This document shows, in pieces, positions 8,511 through 18,262 of a DNA stretch of 64,000 nucleotides. The first letter of the stretch is position 1; the number at the start of each line of letters is the position of its first letter. Below the pieces are notes generated by a model. The model searched no databases and had not been told where the DNA came from. It saw nothing but the letters and a program-made list of their open reading frames with translations. The DNA is from Acinetobacter kanungonis (GTDB lineage: Bacteria; Pseudomonadota; Gammaproteobacteria; Pseudomonadales; Moraxellaceae), in assembly GCF_009939195.1 (NCBI RefSeq), contig NZ_JAACKC010000007.1:1-64000 (forward strand). Reading direction: 5' to 3'. Both the position numbers and the translations under genes were made by a program.

Positions 8511-11204
8511 TTAATTTGCCAGTACAGCCAAATTCTTTGGTTTTAAATAAGATAAAATAAGATTGTTATTTGGAACCAGCATGCTCCACTTTTGGTTTGC
8601 TCCATTGGTACATGAGTAACGAATCAAATCAGCACGATTATCCACCAAATAGCCTTTATTCAAGTCAAAACACTGACTTCCCTGACGAATCGACTGGGTA
8701 TCGGCCATCATGCTCCAAATCTGACTGCTTGACTGCGTTGAACACGTCGCCAGTGTAATTTTATTGCCACTACCATTACTGGTTAAACATTGATCCATAG
8801 CCCATTTACTATGAATACGCCCTAAAGCATCTAAAATCCATTTTTCGGAGTCATCTCCTGTACAAGCTGTTGGACCACTAATATAAGGGTTATATTGACC
8901 TGCTGCAGTTTTCTCTACTTTTAAGCAATTGGTTTTATTCAACAAGGTACTTTGCTGATTCAATAGAGTATCCGTTTCCAAACCCAATTGCTGAATAAAT
9001 GCCGCCAATGCTGTTTCTGCATCCGTCTTTTCGGCTACCAAATCTTGAGCGTACACATTCATCCAGCGATTTAAACGATAAATTTTTTGCTGCTGGCTTT
9101 CGTACAGCGCAAGCACTTGCTGTGCGGGAACAGAGAGTTCTGCTCGATTGTTTCGATATGCATCATACAAGAGCTGCTCATTCGCAGACAAAGCCACGAT
9201 TGCTTGCCCACTTTGCGCAAGCAATGCCTGCTCTAGGCTTAGAAGCTCGACTTTGCGTAAAGCTGCATAACCATTTTCACGACCAATTTTTACTGCTGGC
9301 TGAATTGCATCGGTATATGTTGGGATATCGATACTGGATAACAACTTTTCAGCTTCATTTGTCTTTTTACAATATAAATCAACATGCTGAGGCTGATCTG
9401 AAATCGCAAGATTGACATGCAATTTATTGGCAGGGCTGTTCGTGGCATCCATGCGATTTGGCGCCAATGCAATGGTTTGACTACCATTTACTGAAACCAC
9501 CTTTAACCAACATGCGGCTTGTGTTGCAGTCGTAGTGACTTCAGGTAGAGTAAATACATTGCCCCAGTTACTCCGCGCAGCAGGATACAATAGACCTACC
9601 TGATTTACGGGATCATATCCACCCAAAATGGTATATACAGGCACACCAAATAAGCGTGGCTTGAGATAATTCCCATCCGCTCGGTTATACCAAACTTTAC
9701 TAGAACTTGGCACTCGAGGTTGTGCAACTTCCATCTTTCGCGTGGTGGCATTCCATTTTAAATAACCTGTGCTCGAATTTGCATCCCACATATAGCGGTT
9801 AAAGTGTGGTTGTATCTTGGTTGATGTACTATATCCCGTATGATGGGTATAACGTGAAATTGAGCTAGCCGTTGCACCGCCCGCCATAGCATCCCAACCA
9901 TAAGGATAAAGTTTTAGAAAATTTGGCACACCATTCGCACCATCACCCAAACTGGTAGATTTCCAATTTAAATTACCGCGCATTTTATCGCGAAATGAAA
10001 TATAGCCCCAGCCACTGTCCGCATGATGTGCTGACCAGAAATAATTGGTCGGCTGACCTTCAACCGATACCGAACCAGGATAATGCCCCAAGCCATAATG
10101 ATGTCCAATCTCATGACTAAACTCATTGCCAACTGAATCAATTAGCGTCAGCATGCCATTGCCACCGCTTAAACCATGGGTTTGATCACCATTGCTATAT
10201 TTGCCACGCGCATGATGTACAATCACACTTTCGGTTAGCTGAGGTTGCTCTTGACTCGCCATGGAGGCACTGGTCACACCCCAATTGGCTAAATTAATAC
10301 CTACACTAAAAGTAGATTTTGCTACATTTTCTCGCATATCCCCCGAATAAACACCACCCTCTACAGCACTATTGGTGTCATAAATCGTACCATTAGCGAC
10401 CATCACTCGACTAAGTTTCATATCATCGTATTTAGCGACGGTCATTTCCGCAGCAGGAATGGTTTGGAAGTAATCTGTACCTGCCTTTTCAGGCTCAAGC
10501 AACATATAGTGTCCTGTAGAAATAGGCGGATCAGTTAGTAAACCAAGTCGGATATTGTTTAAAACCAATTCACCTGGCGGTGCAAAATCAATTTGTGACT
10601 CTAATAATTCACCTGTACGCCCACTTCCATCAATCAATTTAAGCTTCAGCCCAGATTGAATTTCATCCCAATTTAGCTTAGTCGACCAAGCTCGTTTGCT
10701 ATACAAGACTTGCGGACGTTGGTCTTGATTACTTTGATCTGAAAGTGGAATTTGCGATGGATCATTTAATTTTACACGGCGCACCAATAATCCATCTTGA
10801 TAGATCTCAAGCTCAAGCTGCTGCACATCCCCCATTTCAGCCGTCGGGGTAACTAATAGTAAAGCTTCCCGCTCCGATGTCAGTCGAGGCATATTTTTCG
10901 CCTCATTTCCACTAGGATCAACCACATGTGCCTGTGCAAATTGCACCATAGCTTGTAATGTTCCCGTTAAATCGGAACGGATTACACGCGTTGAAGAATT
11001 CGCATCATAATCATAAAAACCCAGCGTCTCCTCATCCAGTACATCTTTGCTTGGTTCAGGGTACAAGGGCTGGTTTGGCGTGGTATCTATAGATGAATCA
11101 GGATTTGAAGTACCTCCACTAGTAGAATCCCCACCGCCGCCACCGCAGGCTGTTAATAAAATAGAAGCAACACAAACACTTAAAATGTGCAAAGGGTAAT
11201 TCAT
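8511..11204 (-). CDS. M66-family zinc metalloprotease lipoprotein with C-terminal lectin-like domain
   Basis: An 897-residue exported protein. The signal segment ends in the lipobox LTAC, followed by a glycine run, so it should be lipid-anchored. The zinc site is HEIGHHYGLGH (His about 364 from this start), matching the HExxHxxGxxH signature of StcE/TagA-type M66 proteases, which cut mucins and other glycoproteins. The last ~130 residues have three W-containing repeats (SEKW, SQIW, NQKW) like a ricin-type beta-trefoil. The ATG at 11204 gives a 19-residue signal; a TTG start at 11228 would add eight residues including Lys. The gene stands alone in AT-rich flanks. Confidence 0.85.
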   Translation of the reverse strand: MNYPLHILSVCVASILLTACGGGGGDSTSGGTSNPDSSIDTTPNQPLYPEPSKDVLDEETLGFYDYDANSSTRVIRSDLTGTLQAMVQFAQAHVVDPSGNEAKNMPRLTSEREALLLVTPTAEMGDVQQLELEIYQDGLLVRRVKLNDPSQIPLSDQSNQDQRPQVLYSKRAWSTKLNWDEIQSGLKLKLIDGSGRTGELLESQIDFAPPGELVLNNIRLGLLTDPPISTGHYMLLEPEKAGTDYFQTIPAAEMTVAKYDDMKLSRVMVANGTIYDTNSAVEGGVYSGDMRENVAKSTFSVGINLANWGVTSASMASQEQPQLTESVIVHHARGKYSNGDQTHGLSGGNGMLTLIDSVGNEFSHEIGHHYGLGHYPGSVSVEGQPTNYFWSAHHADSGWGYISFRDKMRGNLNWKSTSLGDGANGVPNFLKLYPYGWDAMAGGATASSISRYTHHTGYSTSTKIQPHFNRYMWDANSSTGYLKWNATTRKMEVAQPRVPSSSKVWYNRADGNYLKPRLFGVPVYTILGGYDPVNQVGLLYPAARSNWGNVFTLPEVTTTATQAACWLKVVSVNGSQTIALAPNRMDATNSPANKLHVNLAISDQPQHVDLYCKKTNEAEKLLSSIDIPTYTDAIQPAVKIGRENGYAALRKVELLSLEQALLAQSGQAIVALSANEQLLYDAYRNNRAELSVPAQQVLALYESQQQKIYRLNRWMNVYAQDLVAEKTDAETALAAFIQQLGLETDTLLNQQSTLLNKTNCLKVEKTAAGQYNPYISGPTACTGDDSEKWILDALGRIHSKWAMDQCLTSNGSGNKITLATCSTQSSSQIWSMMADTQSIRQGSQCFDLNKGYLVDNRADLIRYSCTNGANQKWSMLVPNNNLILSYLKPKNLAVLAN

Positions 11205-11393
11205 CACACTTTTCAAAAAAATCCCCAATTGTTATTAATTTAGATAGGTAAATGTAAAATAAATCATTTAAAAACATGATGTTATTTAAATTATGATATA
11301 TTATATTTTTATATAATACAAAAAATTAAGAATAATGAAGGACATACTTGCTTATCACAAATATAAAAAATAAAACCTTAGCTGGTTATTATT
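11205..11393. other. AT-rich gap upstream of the M66 protease gene
   Basis: No gene is seen. The stretch is strongly AT-rich (TATATTATATTTTTATATAA around 11298-11317), and several TATAAT-like boxes occur on both strands. No single promoter can be picked. Confidence 0.4.
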
Positions 11394-12128
11394 TTAATGA
11401 TGCTGTTTAAACTGCCGAATATTGAGTTCATGCAATTCGCCACGCCAAATCCATTTGAGTTTCGAATCTAAAAATTCATCACCTTCAAACCAGACAAATA
11501 AACCTTCCATCATTTGTGGCCAATCTTCTTGTGTAATCACATTACGACCAGAAATCACCGCAAGAATAGCCGCAATAATCGTATCGTGACTTACCGCCAA
11601 ACTTAAACCGCTATGCTGCTGGGGATGGGTGTTATAAATCAGCTCCAGCACATCTACCACCCCATGAATCGGATGCTTCATTCCAGGCAATGCATTATTC
11701 ACAAAGCTATTAATAAAGCCCAATGCACCTTGTTCACGAAAATAAGGACCTGCCTGCTTAATATCCAAAACAAAACTACCAGGCTCAACCAGCAAGCCTT
11801 GTTGCACAATCTCAATATGATGGGTATTACTTTGCTGACTCATAGAATCTGCACCCTGAATCATCAGGGCTGCGGTATCGACACAGCGTTGAATAGGACT
11901 AGAAATACAATGCTGAATAATACGGTCGGTTTGACCAATCAGATGTGCTCCCCATGCCTGAGCCAAATCTCTACCTTGAGAAGTCAATTGTAAATCATAA
12001 CCCGCTAAGCCCTGCCCACTCACCATCTCGCGTAGAGAATGTCGCGTGAACAATGTAACTGGCGTGCTGGTATCAGGCAATAAATCGATTGCTTTGAGCA
12101 TACTGCGCGGGAGTCTTTCTAATGCCAT
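11394..12128 (-). CDS. Histidine phosphatase superfamily protein
   Basis: This 244-residue protein has TLFTRHSLRE near residue 28, the RH signature whose His is phosphorylated, and a second conserved His in LAVSHDTIIAAIL, as in histidine acid phosphatases. ISSPIQRCVDTA corresponds to the conserved second Arg segment. RHS instead of RHG is a small departure. It lies 52 bp downstream of cysQ on the same strand. The substrate is unknown. Confidence 0.78.
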   Translation of the reverse strand: MALERLPRSMLKAIDLLPDTSTPVTLFTRHSLREMVSGQGLAGYDLQLTSQGRDLAQAWGAHLIGQTDRIIQHCISSPIQRCVDTAALMIQGADSMSQQSNTHHIEIVQQGLLVEPGSFVLDIKQAGPYFREQGALGFINSFVNNALPGMKHPIHGVVDVLELIYNTHPQQHSGLSLAVSHDTIIAAILAVISGRNVITQEDWPQMMEGLFVWFEGDEFLDSKLKWIWRGELHELNIRQFKQHH

Positions 12129-12180
12129 GATATCTTCATAGTTTTTGGGTATTTACACTGTACCATTTTAACCTGTTTGC

Positions 12181-13038
12181 CTAATGCTTGCTCAACATTC
12201 TTGCCAATACTTCTAAAGCCAATACCTGCATTTCAGCCGTTCGGTAGGCAATAAAACCCTTATTCAGCAAACTATCACGCTGATTATATAAAAATGGACG
12301 TCCCTTAAAGTCTACGAGTCCACCACCAATGCGCTCAAGCAAACATTGCCCTGCACTGGTGTCCCACTCACTGGTGGGATGAAATCGCGGATAAATATCA
12401 ATCTTATGTTCCAGCATCATACAGAACTTGTAAGCACTTCCTGCCTTAAACACACTGTATTCCGTGATGCTTTCTAAGACTTGCAGATACTCATGATATT
12501 GACCTTTTTGCTGTGAACTTTGACTAAGGCCTATCTTAACCGTATCTGTTTGTTGATGTTCTGAACTATAGATAAACCATTGTTGAGTCTTTATATCCAA
12601 TTTCAGCGGCATGCCTTGAATTGGACAGATATACATCGATTGCTCGCCAGGAATCGCTAGAATGGCAAATACGGTCTGTGCACCATCTACCAAGCTTAAA
12701 TTAATCGTGAATTCAGGTCGCTGATGTAAAAATTCTTTGGTGCCATCCAGTGGATCAAGCAACCAGAAACGTTGCCATTGCTGACGTAGACTATACTCAC
12801 CTTCTTCCGACAACAATGGAATATCAGGACTATAGTCCGCCAAAGCCTGTGTAATAAATTGATTGGCTCTAAAGTCTGCTTGCGTGACAGGCGATGCATC
12901 ATGCTTATGTTCAATATTAAAATGTTCACCTGAACAATATTGCTGAAATTCCTGATTCAGGATTTCACATGCCTGCGTCATCATTGGAACCAGTTGCAAG
13001 ATCATTGCATCTTGCGGTTCATCTGTTTTTATAAACAT
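12181..13038 (-). CDS. cysQ: 3'(2'),5'-bisphosphate nucleotidase
   Basis: This 285-residue member of the inositol monophosphatase superfamily shows the metal-binding motifs LLSEEGE, LDPLDGTKEF and SEWDTSAGQ in order. CysQ removes the 3'-phosphate from PAP released by PAPS reduction in sulfate assimilation. The length is slightly above the usual ~250 because of an N-terminal extension of about 30 residues. No sulfur genes are adjacent. Confidence 0.88.
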   Translation of the reverse strand: MFIKTDEPQDAMILQLVPMMTQACEILNQEFQQYCSGEHFNIEHKHDASPVTQADFRANQFITQALADYSPDIPLLSEEGEYSLRQQWQRFWLLDPLDGTKEFLHQRPEFTINLSLVDGAQTVFAILAIPGEQSMYICPIQGMPLKLDIKTQQWFIYSSEHQQTDTVKIGLSQSSQQKGQYHEYLQVLESITEYSVFKAGSAYKFCMMLEHKIDIYPRFHPTSEWDTSAGQCLLERIGGGLVDFKGRPFLYNQRDSLLNKGFIAYRTAEMQVLALEVLARMLSKH

Positions 13039-13226
13039 AAATCGCCTTTAATAAGCATCTTCAAGAAATGCTGATTTATTACATGTCGCACAGTATTTTC
13101 TTTCCTGCACTGAGTTACTTCATTGCAATTCGTTTCTATATTTCATCATACGCTTTGTAATGCTAAATTGCACAACCCTAAGTCTCAATCGTATTACTCA
13201 GGAATGTGAAAATACACAGAGTCCTG

Positions 13227-13664
13227 TTAAGTATAATATTCCCACGCATTCTGCTGTGCCAAAAGCTTGATGAAAGGCCCTATGGTTCTTGCAGTCAATA
13301 AAGTCGGATTAAATTCTTCGGCATACTGCTGTTGGAAGAAGGCCCTGATACTCGGGTTAATTGGCGCAAACTTCATTGCCCACTCAGGAAATAAGCGCTC
13401 AACCTGCTCTTCAAAATACAGAATCTGACACCCCTTATGCCGTGGGTCTTTTAAAATGCGGTCAAAGTACAAATTACTGACTTTAGATTTCTCACCCTCT
13501 AGACATTGAACAAAATATCCATTGCCATAACACAGCACTCCAGTAATTTCATGCGAAGCATTATGATCAACAGAGGTCGCTAAAATATTCATTAATTCAG
13601 GCTTAAATACATCATCATTCTGAGTAAATTTACTTACATAAAGCAGCCGTACACATCCCACCAT
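13227..13664 (-). CDS. BLUF-domain blue-light sensor protein
   Basis: A single-domain flavin photoreceptor of 145 residues. The BLUF core is visible: VRLLYVSK with the photoactive Tyr, HNASHEITGVLCYGNGYFVQCLEGE with the Asn and Gln that contact FAD, then a variable C-terminal helix region of about 45 residues. The ATG at 13664 was chosen; a TTG two codons earlier is less likely. Short BLUF proteins such as BlsA control light-dependent motility and virulence traits in Acinetobacter. No output gene is adjacent, so it probably acts through a protein partner. Confidence 0.88.
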   Translation of the reverse strand: MVGCVRLLYVSKFTQNDDVFKPELMNILATSVDHNASHEITGVLCYGNGYFVQCLEGEKSKVSNLYFDRILKDPRHKGCQILYFEEQVERLFPEWAMKFAPINPSIRAFFQQQYAEEFNPTLLTARTIGPFIKLLAQQNAWEYYT

Positions 13665-13941
13665 GATCAATATTACCTATAATTATCATTAAAATAGATT
13701 TAAATACTTAATAATCAGTTTAATTATTTTACCAAAAGGTAATTTATCACTATGCCGCATTTCCCTAAACTAGGCAATTCCACCAATGGACTGCATCAAT
13801 TGACTCTCAAATCTCAATACGTAAAGCATCCATTATTCTATTCATGACTTTGCTGTTATAGTAAAGCCTGATTTCATTCAGCTCACCCATTATGCAGAGC
13901 TGATACTCTCCATTACTCCCAAAGACTGTTAGGACTGTTAA

Positions 13942-14616
13942 ATGGTTAAACCTATTGTGATCTTCGACATGGATGGCACATTACTCGATCTTGCCTATGA
14001 CGATTTGATCTGGAACCAATTGCTGCCTATTCGTTATGCCGAAACACATCAATGTACCCTTGAACAAAGTCAGGCGACTTTATTTGAGTTTTACCAAGAA
14101 CATAGCCACACCTTAAATTGGTATTCCTCACGTTTCTGGTCAGCAAAAGTCGGGGTAGATGTATTGGCTTTACAGCAAGAACATCAACATAAAGTCAGCC
14201 TACGCAGTGGTTGTATCGAGCTACTCGAATATCTAAAAGCCAACCAGTATCCATGCTGGCTTGCCACCAATGCCGACTGCGCCAGTTTAAAGTTCAAATT
14301 AGAACAAACTGGCATTGCTGAATATTTCGATGTGATTGTCAGCAGTGAAACCCTTGGTCATGCCAAAGAGTTTCCTGCCTTCTGGGAAGAGCTGCAGCTA
14401 CAACATCCATTTAATATTGCTCAGGCGTATTTTATTGATGATACAGAGAAAGTTTTATTGGGTGCACAAAAATTCGGCTTACAGCATTTAATTAGCATTC
14501 AACAGCCCTCATCTATAGGATTAGTCCGTGACGAATCCCCCTTTCCAATGTTAAAACATTTGACGGATTTCATCCCTTTACTGGAACAAGCCGAGGAACA
14601 CAAGCAATATGCCTAA
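13942..14616 (+). CDS. yrfG: HAD-family GMP/IMP nucleotidase
   Basis: This 224-residue HAD hydrolase has motif I VIFDMDGTLLDL with the nucleophile Asp, motif II LATNAD, and the acidic motif YFIDDTEKVL. E. coli YrfG dephosphorylates purine nucleotides. The gene overlaps hslR by 8 bp, and the yrfG-hslR pair is also adjacent in E. coli, which supports the assignment. Confidence 0.87.
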   Translation: MVKPIVIFDMDGTLLDLAYDDLIWNQLLPIRYAETHQCTLEQSQATLFEFYQEHSHTLNWYSSRFWSAKVGVDVLALQQEHQHKVSLRSGCIELLEYLKANQYPCWLATNADCASLKFKLEQTGIAEYFDVIVSSETLGHAKEFPAFWEELQLQHPFNIAQAYFIDDTEKVLLGAQKFGLQHLISIQQPSSIGLVRDESPFPMLKHLTDFIPLLEQAEEHKQYA

Positions 14617-15049
14617 AGCAGAGCAACATTTAGCTGCTGAAACCATGCGTATCGACAAATGGCTATGGGCTGCACGTTTTTTTAAAACACGTAGCATCGC
14701 CAAATCTGCCATTGAGGGCGGCAAAGTCCATTTTGACGGTGAACGCGTCAAAGTCTCTAAAGAAGTTCGTGTCGGAATGGAACTCACCATTCAACAGGGT
14801 TTTGAAAAAAAAACTGTGGTCATCAAAGCCATTTCAGGAGTGCGTGGTCCTTCGCCAGTAGCTCAACTGCTGTATGAAGAAACTGAAGTCAGTTTAGCAA
14901 AAAGAGAATTGCTTGCATCACAAAGAAAGTTGCATAATCTTGCTCGACCTGATCATCGTCCATCTAAAAAAGATCGCCGACAAATCAGTAAATTTAAACA
15001 AGAAAATGATCAACAATTTGACCAGTATTGGTCATATAATGATGATTAA
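14609..15049 (+). CDS. hslR: Heat-shock protein 15, ribosome-associated S4-domain protein
   Basis: This 146-residue protein has an N-terminal S4 RNA-binding domain (MRIDKWLWAARFFKTRSIA, then GGKVHFDGERVK) and a basic, disordered C-terminus rich in Lys, Arg and Gln. Hsp15 binds stalled 50S subunits carrying peptidyl-tRNA and helps to recycle them. Translation is coupled to yrfG by an 8-bp overlap. An ATG at codon 13 is internal. Confidence 0.9.
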   Translation: MPKAEQHLAAETMRIDKWLWAARFFKTRSIAKSAIEGGKVHFDGERVKVSKEVRVGMELTIQQGFEKKTVVIKAISGVRGPSPVAQLLYEETEVSLAKRELLASQRKLHNLARPDHRPSKKDRRQISKFKQENDQQFDQYWSYNDD

Positions 15050-15090
15050 ATCAGTCGCGTCATGTTGTGTCGCACTAGATACAACAGACA

Positions 15091-15178
15091 TAGAATAACA
15101 GGAATAATTCTGTCACTATACTGAAGTGGAAAACGTTTGTAATGCAATACATCCACTTTAGTTAGAAATGAAGTGACA
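15091..15178 (+). promoter_or_regulatory. recA promoter region and nested hairpin leader
   Basis: A TAGAAT -10 box at 15091-15096 (no good -35) would start RNA near 15103. Downstream, TGTCACT (15111-15117) pairs with AGTGACA (15172-15178). Inside that, 15120-15130 pairs with 15152-15162 over 11 bp with one G-U. The structure ends 18 nt before the recA ATG. TATACT at 15117-15122 is an alternative -10. No LexA-type box was seen, in line with the lack of classical LexA in Acinetobacter. Confidence 0.5.
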
Positions 15179-15196
15179 TAGTTTTGAGGTCGTGAG

Positions 15197-16240
15197 ATGG
15201 ATGAGAATAAAAGCAAGGCGCTGAATGCTGCCCTAAGCCAAATTGAAAAACAATTTGGTAAGAATACAGTAATGCGTCTTGGCGATAACACCGTGCAAGC
15301 CGTTGAAGCGGTTTCCACAGGTTCATTAACATTAGATATCGCACTCGGTATTGGTGGCTTACCTAAAGGTCGCATCGTCGAAATTTACGGTCCTGAATCT
15401 TCAGGTAAAACGACCATGACATTACAAGCGATTGCACAATGTCAAAAAGCTGGCGGTACGTGTGCCTTTATCGATGCTGAACATGCGCTTGATCCACAAT
15501 ATGCGCGTAAGCTTGGCGTTGATATCGACAATCTACTCGTCTCTCAACCAGACAATGGTGAACAAGCACTCGAAATTGCGGACATGCTGGTTCGCTCTGG
15601 CGCAATCGACCTTATTGTTGTCGACTCCGTTGCCGCACTTACCCCACGTGCCGAAATTGAAGGCGAAATGGGTGACTCGCACATGGGCTTACAAGCTCGC
15701 CTAATGAGTCAGGCGCTACGTAAAATCACAGGTAATGCGAAACGCTCGAACTGTATGGTGATCTTCATTAACCAAATCCGTATGAAGATTGGTGTGATGT
15801 TCGGTAGTCCAGAAACCACAACTGGTGGTAATGCATTGAAATTCTATGCATCTGTACGTCTAGATATTCGTCGTGTAGGTCAAGTAAAAGAAGGCGATGA
15901 AATCGTTGGTTCAGAAACCAAAGTCAAAGTTGTTAAAAACAAAATGGCTCCTCCATTTAAAGAAGCCCTGTTCCAGATTCTTTATGGTAAAGGTGTAAAT
16001 CAGCTCGGTGAGTTGGTTGATCTTGCCGTTCAGCAAGACATCATCCAGAAAGCTGGTGCTTGGTATTCATACCAAGGCGACAAAATTGGTCAAGGTAAAA
16101 ACAATGTGATTCGTCACCTTGAAGAAAACCAGCAATTGGCACAAGAAGTTGAACGCATCATTCGCGAACAGTTGCTAACTACTGGCGGTGTTGTTGAAGA
16201 AAAAGAGGAAGAAGAGCCTAACTTTTTGCTAGATGCATAA
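15197..16240 (+). CDS. recA: Recombinase RecA
   Basis: This 347-residue protein is RecA over its full length: Walker [10 protein letters not shown], Walker [11 protein letters not shown], loop L1 ([10 protein letters not shown]), loop L2 ([16 protein letters not shown]) and an acidic C-terminal tail ([10 protein letters not shown]). It forms the strand-exchange filament used in repair and in natural transformation. It is followed by its own terminator and then recX. Confidence 0.98.
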   Translation: MDENKSKALNAALSQIEKQFGKNTVMRLGDNTVQAVEAVSTGSLTLDIALGIGGLPKGRIVEIYGPESSGKTTMTLQAIAQCQKAGGTCAFIDAEHALDPQYARKLGVDIDNLLVSQPDNGEQALEIADMLVRSGAIDLIVVDSVAALTPRAEIEGEMGDSHMGLQARLMSQALRKITGNAKRSNCMVIFINQIRMKIGVMFGSPETTTGGNALKFYASVRLDIRRVGQVKEGDEIVGSETKVKVVKNKMAPPFKEALFQILYGKGVNQLGELVDLAVQQDIIQKAGAWYSYQGDKIGQGKNNVIRHLEENQQLAQEVERIIREQLLTTGGVVEEKEEEEPNFLLDA

Positions 16241-16274
16241 GTCATTTAAGTTCTCAACATATCGCCATTGCACC

Positions 16275-16297
16275 AAAACGCCCTACGGGGCGTTTTT
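16275..16297 (+). terminator. recA terminator
   Basis: AAAACGCCC (16275-16283) pairs with GGGCGTTTT (16288-16296) around a TACG tetraloop, followed by a T. It lies between recA and recX, so recX would depend on readthrough or its own promoter. Confidence 0.88.
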
Positions 16298-16318
16298 CAA
16301 TCAAAGATTAGAAGTAAT

Positions 16319-16918
16319 ATGAATCCATCTAAATTTCCTAAACTACTCAACTATGAGAGTCTCAAGCAAGAATTTGGAACATCAGATACTGAACAGACTC
16401 CAGTGCAAGCATCACTGACAACTCAGCCAGCTCACGAAGACATAGAGACGGAGTCCCCACAAAATACAGGACTCACAGGCTCGCGTTTGCGCTCTTATGC
16501 ATTTGCCGTACTAACCCGCAAGGAATACTCCAAAGCAGAGTTGATAGAGAAACTAGCGACCTATGCGGCAAATCGAGAAGAAGTGATCAACCTTGTTGAA
16601 GAACTCTCAAACAATAATTATCAAAGTGACCAACGTGTTGCTGAAATTGTACTTTCCAGCCAAAAACGTAAAGGCAAAGGTCCGCAGCGCATTAAGCTGG
16701 CATTAAAAAACAAAAAAATAAACAGTGAATTAATTCAAGAAGAATTAAAAGAAATTGATTGGGCAGAACAAGCCTATCAACTTAAAATCAAAAAATTCGG
16801 TATAACCGTTGAAAGAGACCCAAAACTAAAAGCAAAGCAAATTCGCTTCTTACAGTACAGAGGATTTGATATGGATGCGATTATGAAAGTAATTAGCAGA
16901 AAAGAAAGTGAAGAATAA
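16319..16918 (+). CDS. recX: Regulatory protein RecX
   Basis: The 199-residue protein has the RecX three-helix repeats: RLRSYAFAVLTRKEYSKAEL, then LSNNNYQSDQRVAEIVL and QRKGKGPQRIKLALKNKKI. RecX caps and inhibits RecA filaments. The ATG at 16319 was chosen because a longer frame (TTG at 16268) would start inside the recA terminator. About 55 N-terminal residues precede the conserved part and are low in similarity to short RecX proteins. The recA-recX order is the usual one. Confidence 0.9.
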   Translation: MNPSKFPKLLNYESLKQEFGTSDTEQTPVQASLTTQPAHEDIETESPQNTGLTGSRLRSYAFAVLTRKEYSKAELIEKLATYAANREEVINLVEELSNNNYQSDQRVAEIVLSSQKRKGKGPQRIKLALKNKKINSELIQEELKEIDWAEQAYQLKIKKFGITVERDPKLKAKQIRFLQYRGFDMDAIMKVISRKESEE

Positions 16919-16954
16919 ATAAAGATAAAAATTAGAGGTTATAATTATGAAATG

Positions 16955-17072
<118 letters not shown>

Positions 17073-17079
17073 AGAACAG

Positions 17080-17107
17080 AGTATAGAGATTTTTTACCAA
17101 GTTGCAA
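17080..17107 (-). promoter_or_regulatory. ffs promoter
   Basis: On the minus strand TTGCAA (17102-17107) is 16 bp from TATACT (17080-17085), and RNA would start about 7 nt later, at the 5' end of the SRP hairpin. Confidence 0.75.
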
Positions 17108-17343
17108 GCCCTTATCCTAGTTTTATGTACCTAAGCCATTCATTTGTCTATTTAAAATACAAAAGCATGTATTTAGCACAATTTATATGCATATTTATTT
17201 TTGGGTTTACCTTAAACATACGACAAGATTGAAAACACTTATTGCATTTCAGTGCTTGAGCATTTTAAATGTGTTCAAGATGAAATGAATAAAGCCATAT
17301 AAACACAAGGCTTTAAGCAAGTAATACAAAATGGATATGTTTT

Positions 17344-18222
17344 ATGATGCAATTTAAGCATGCACTTTATGCACTCACTTTACTCAGCACCAGTTCTATT
17401 TTTGCCAACGTCCCAATTGAAACTCGCGGTTTAAGTCAAAGCGACTCCGGTTCTAACTATGGCTCAACTTCAACCAACACCCCTGTTGCAGAAACCAGTG
17501 TACCAACCAACATCAATTGGCAACTGATGCAGAAAAACCAGCAACTTGAAAATGATATTCGTAGCTTGCGTGGGCGCATTGAAGAACAAGAAAATACGAT
17601 TGAACAGCTTAAAAATGAACTCAACAACCGCTATACCGACCTAGATCAACGCCTAGAACTTTTACAACAAAAGGTTGATCCTGAGAGTGCTACTCAAACG
17701 GAGGATAATCAACAGGATAGTTCACCCAGTACCAGCACACCCGCCACTACAGCAGTAAATCCAGTCAATAGCAGCAGCCCAACAGCAATTCCACCTGTTA
17801 CGCCTAGCGCAACAGTAAGCAATACTGGGCCTGCTGCGGCAAATCAGCAAGCAACTGAGCTAGAGAAGGCAGCCTATACTGTCGCATTAGATGCCTACAA
17901 ACAAGGTGGTGCCAAAAAAGCCATTGCACCTATGCAAAACTTTATTAAAAACCACCCAAACAGTATCTACATCAGCAATGCATATTTTTGGCTAGCTGAA
18001 TTTAATTTGGCCATCGAACCAACCAATTACACGGAAGCTAAGCGCAATTACAATATCGTCGTGAATCAATATCCACAGTCATCCAAAGCATCTCGTGCGC
18101 TATATCAACTATATAGCATAGCAAAAGATGTTGACCGCAATACAGCTTTAGCCAATCAATACAAAGCCAAACTCTTAAAACAATATCCGAAAAGTGAAGA
18201 AGCTGGCTATTTGAAGAAATAA
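17344..18222 (+). CDS. cpoB: CpoB/YbgF-like periplasmic TPR protein
   Basis: A 292-residue exported protein. A signal peptide ends near SIFA (residue 21). A coiled coil (QKNQQLENDIRSLRGRIEEQ, about 62-105) is followed by a Ser/Thr/Pro-rich linker, then three TPR-like repeats (YTVALDAYKQGGAKKAI, YISNAYFWLAEFNLA, SSKASRALYQLYSIAKD). This is the CpoB layout. CpoB links Tol-Pal to peptidoglycan synthesis during division. No tol or pal gene is in the window. The 250 bp upstream hold the ffs promoter and no other gene. Confidence 0.87.
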   Translation: MMQFKHALYALTLLSTSSIFANVPIETRGLSQSDSGSNYGSTSTNTPVAETSVPTNINWQLMQKNQQLENDIRSLRGRIEEQENTIEQLKNELNNRYTDLDQRLELLQQKVDPESATQTEDNQQDSSPSTSTPATTAVNPVNSSSPTAIPPVTPSATVSNTGPAAANQQATELEKAAYTVALDAYKQGGAKKAIAPMQNFIKNHPNSIYISNAYFWLAEFNLAIEPTNYTEAKRNYNIVVNQYPQSSKASRALYQLYSIAKDVDRNTALANQYKAKLLKQYPKSEEAGYLKK

Positions 18223-18248
18223 AAAAAGACACCATATGGTGTCTTTTC
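18222..18248 (+). terminator. cpoB/lpxA convergent terminator
   Basis: AAGACACCAT and ATGGTGTCTT form a tight palindrome, with A-run on one side and T-run on the other, between cpoB and lpxA. Confidence 0.8.
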
Positions 18249-18262
18249 TTATGATACAAAAC

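Noticed and set aside
11613..11993. 126-codon plus-strand frame inside the histidine phosphatase gene
   Set aside because: Antisense shadow of a clear protein; composition rich in Leu, Thr, Asn without any motif.
15050..15196. LexA-type SOS box upstream of recA
   Set aside because: No CTGT-N8-ACAG dyad found; only hairpin arms and a possible -10.
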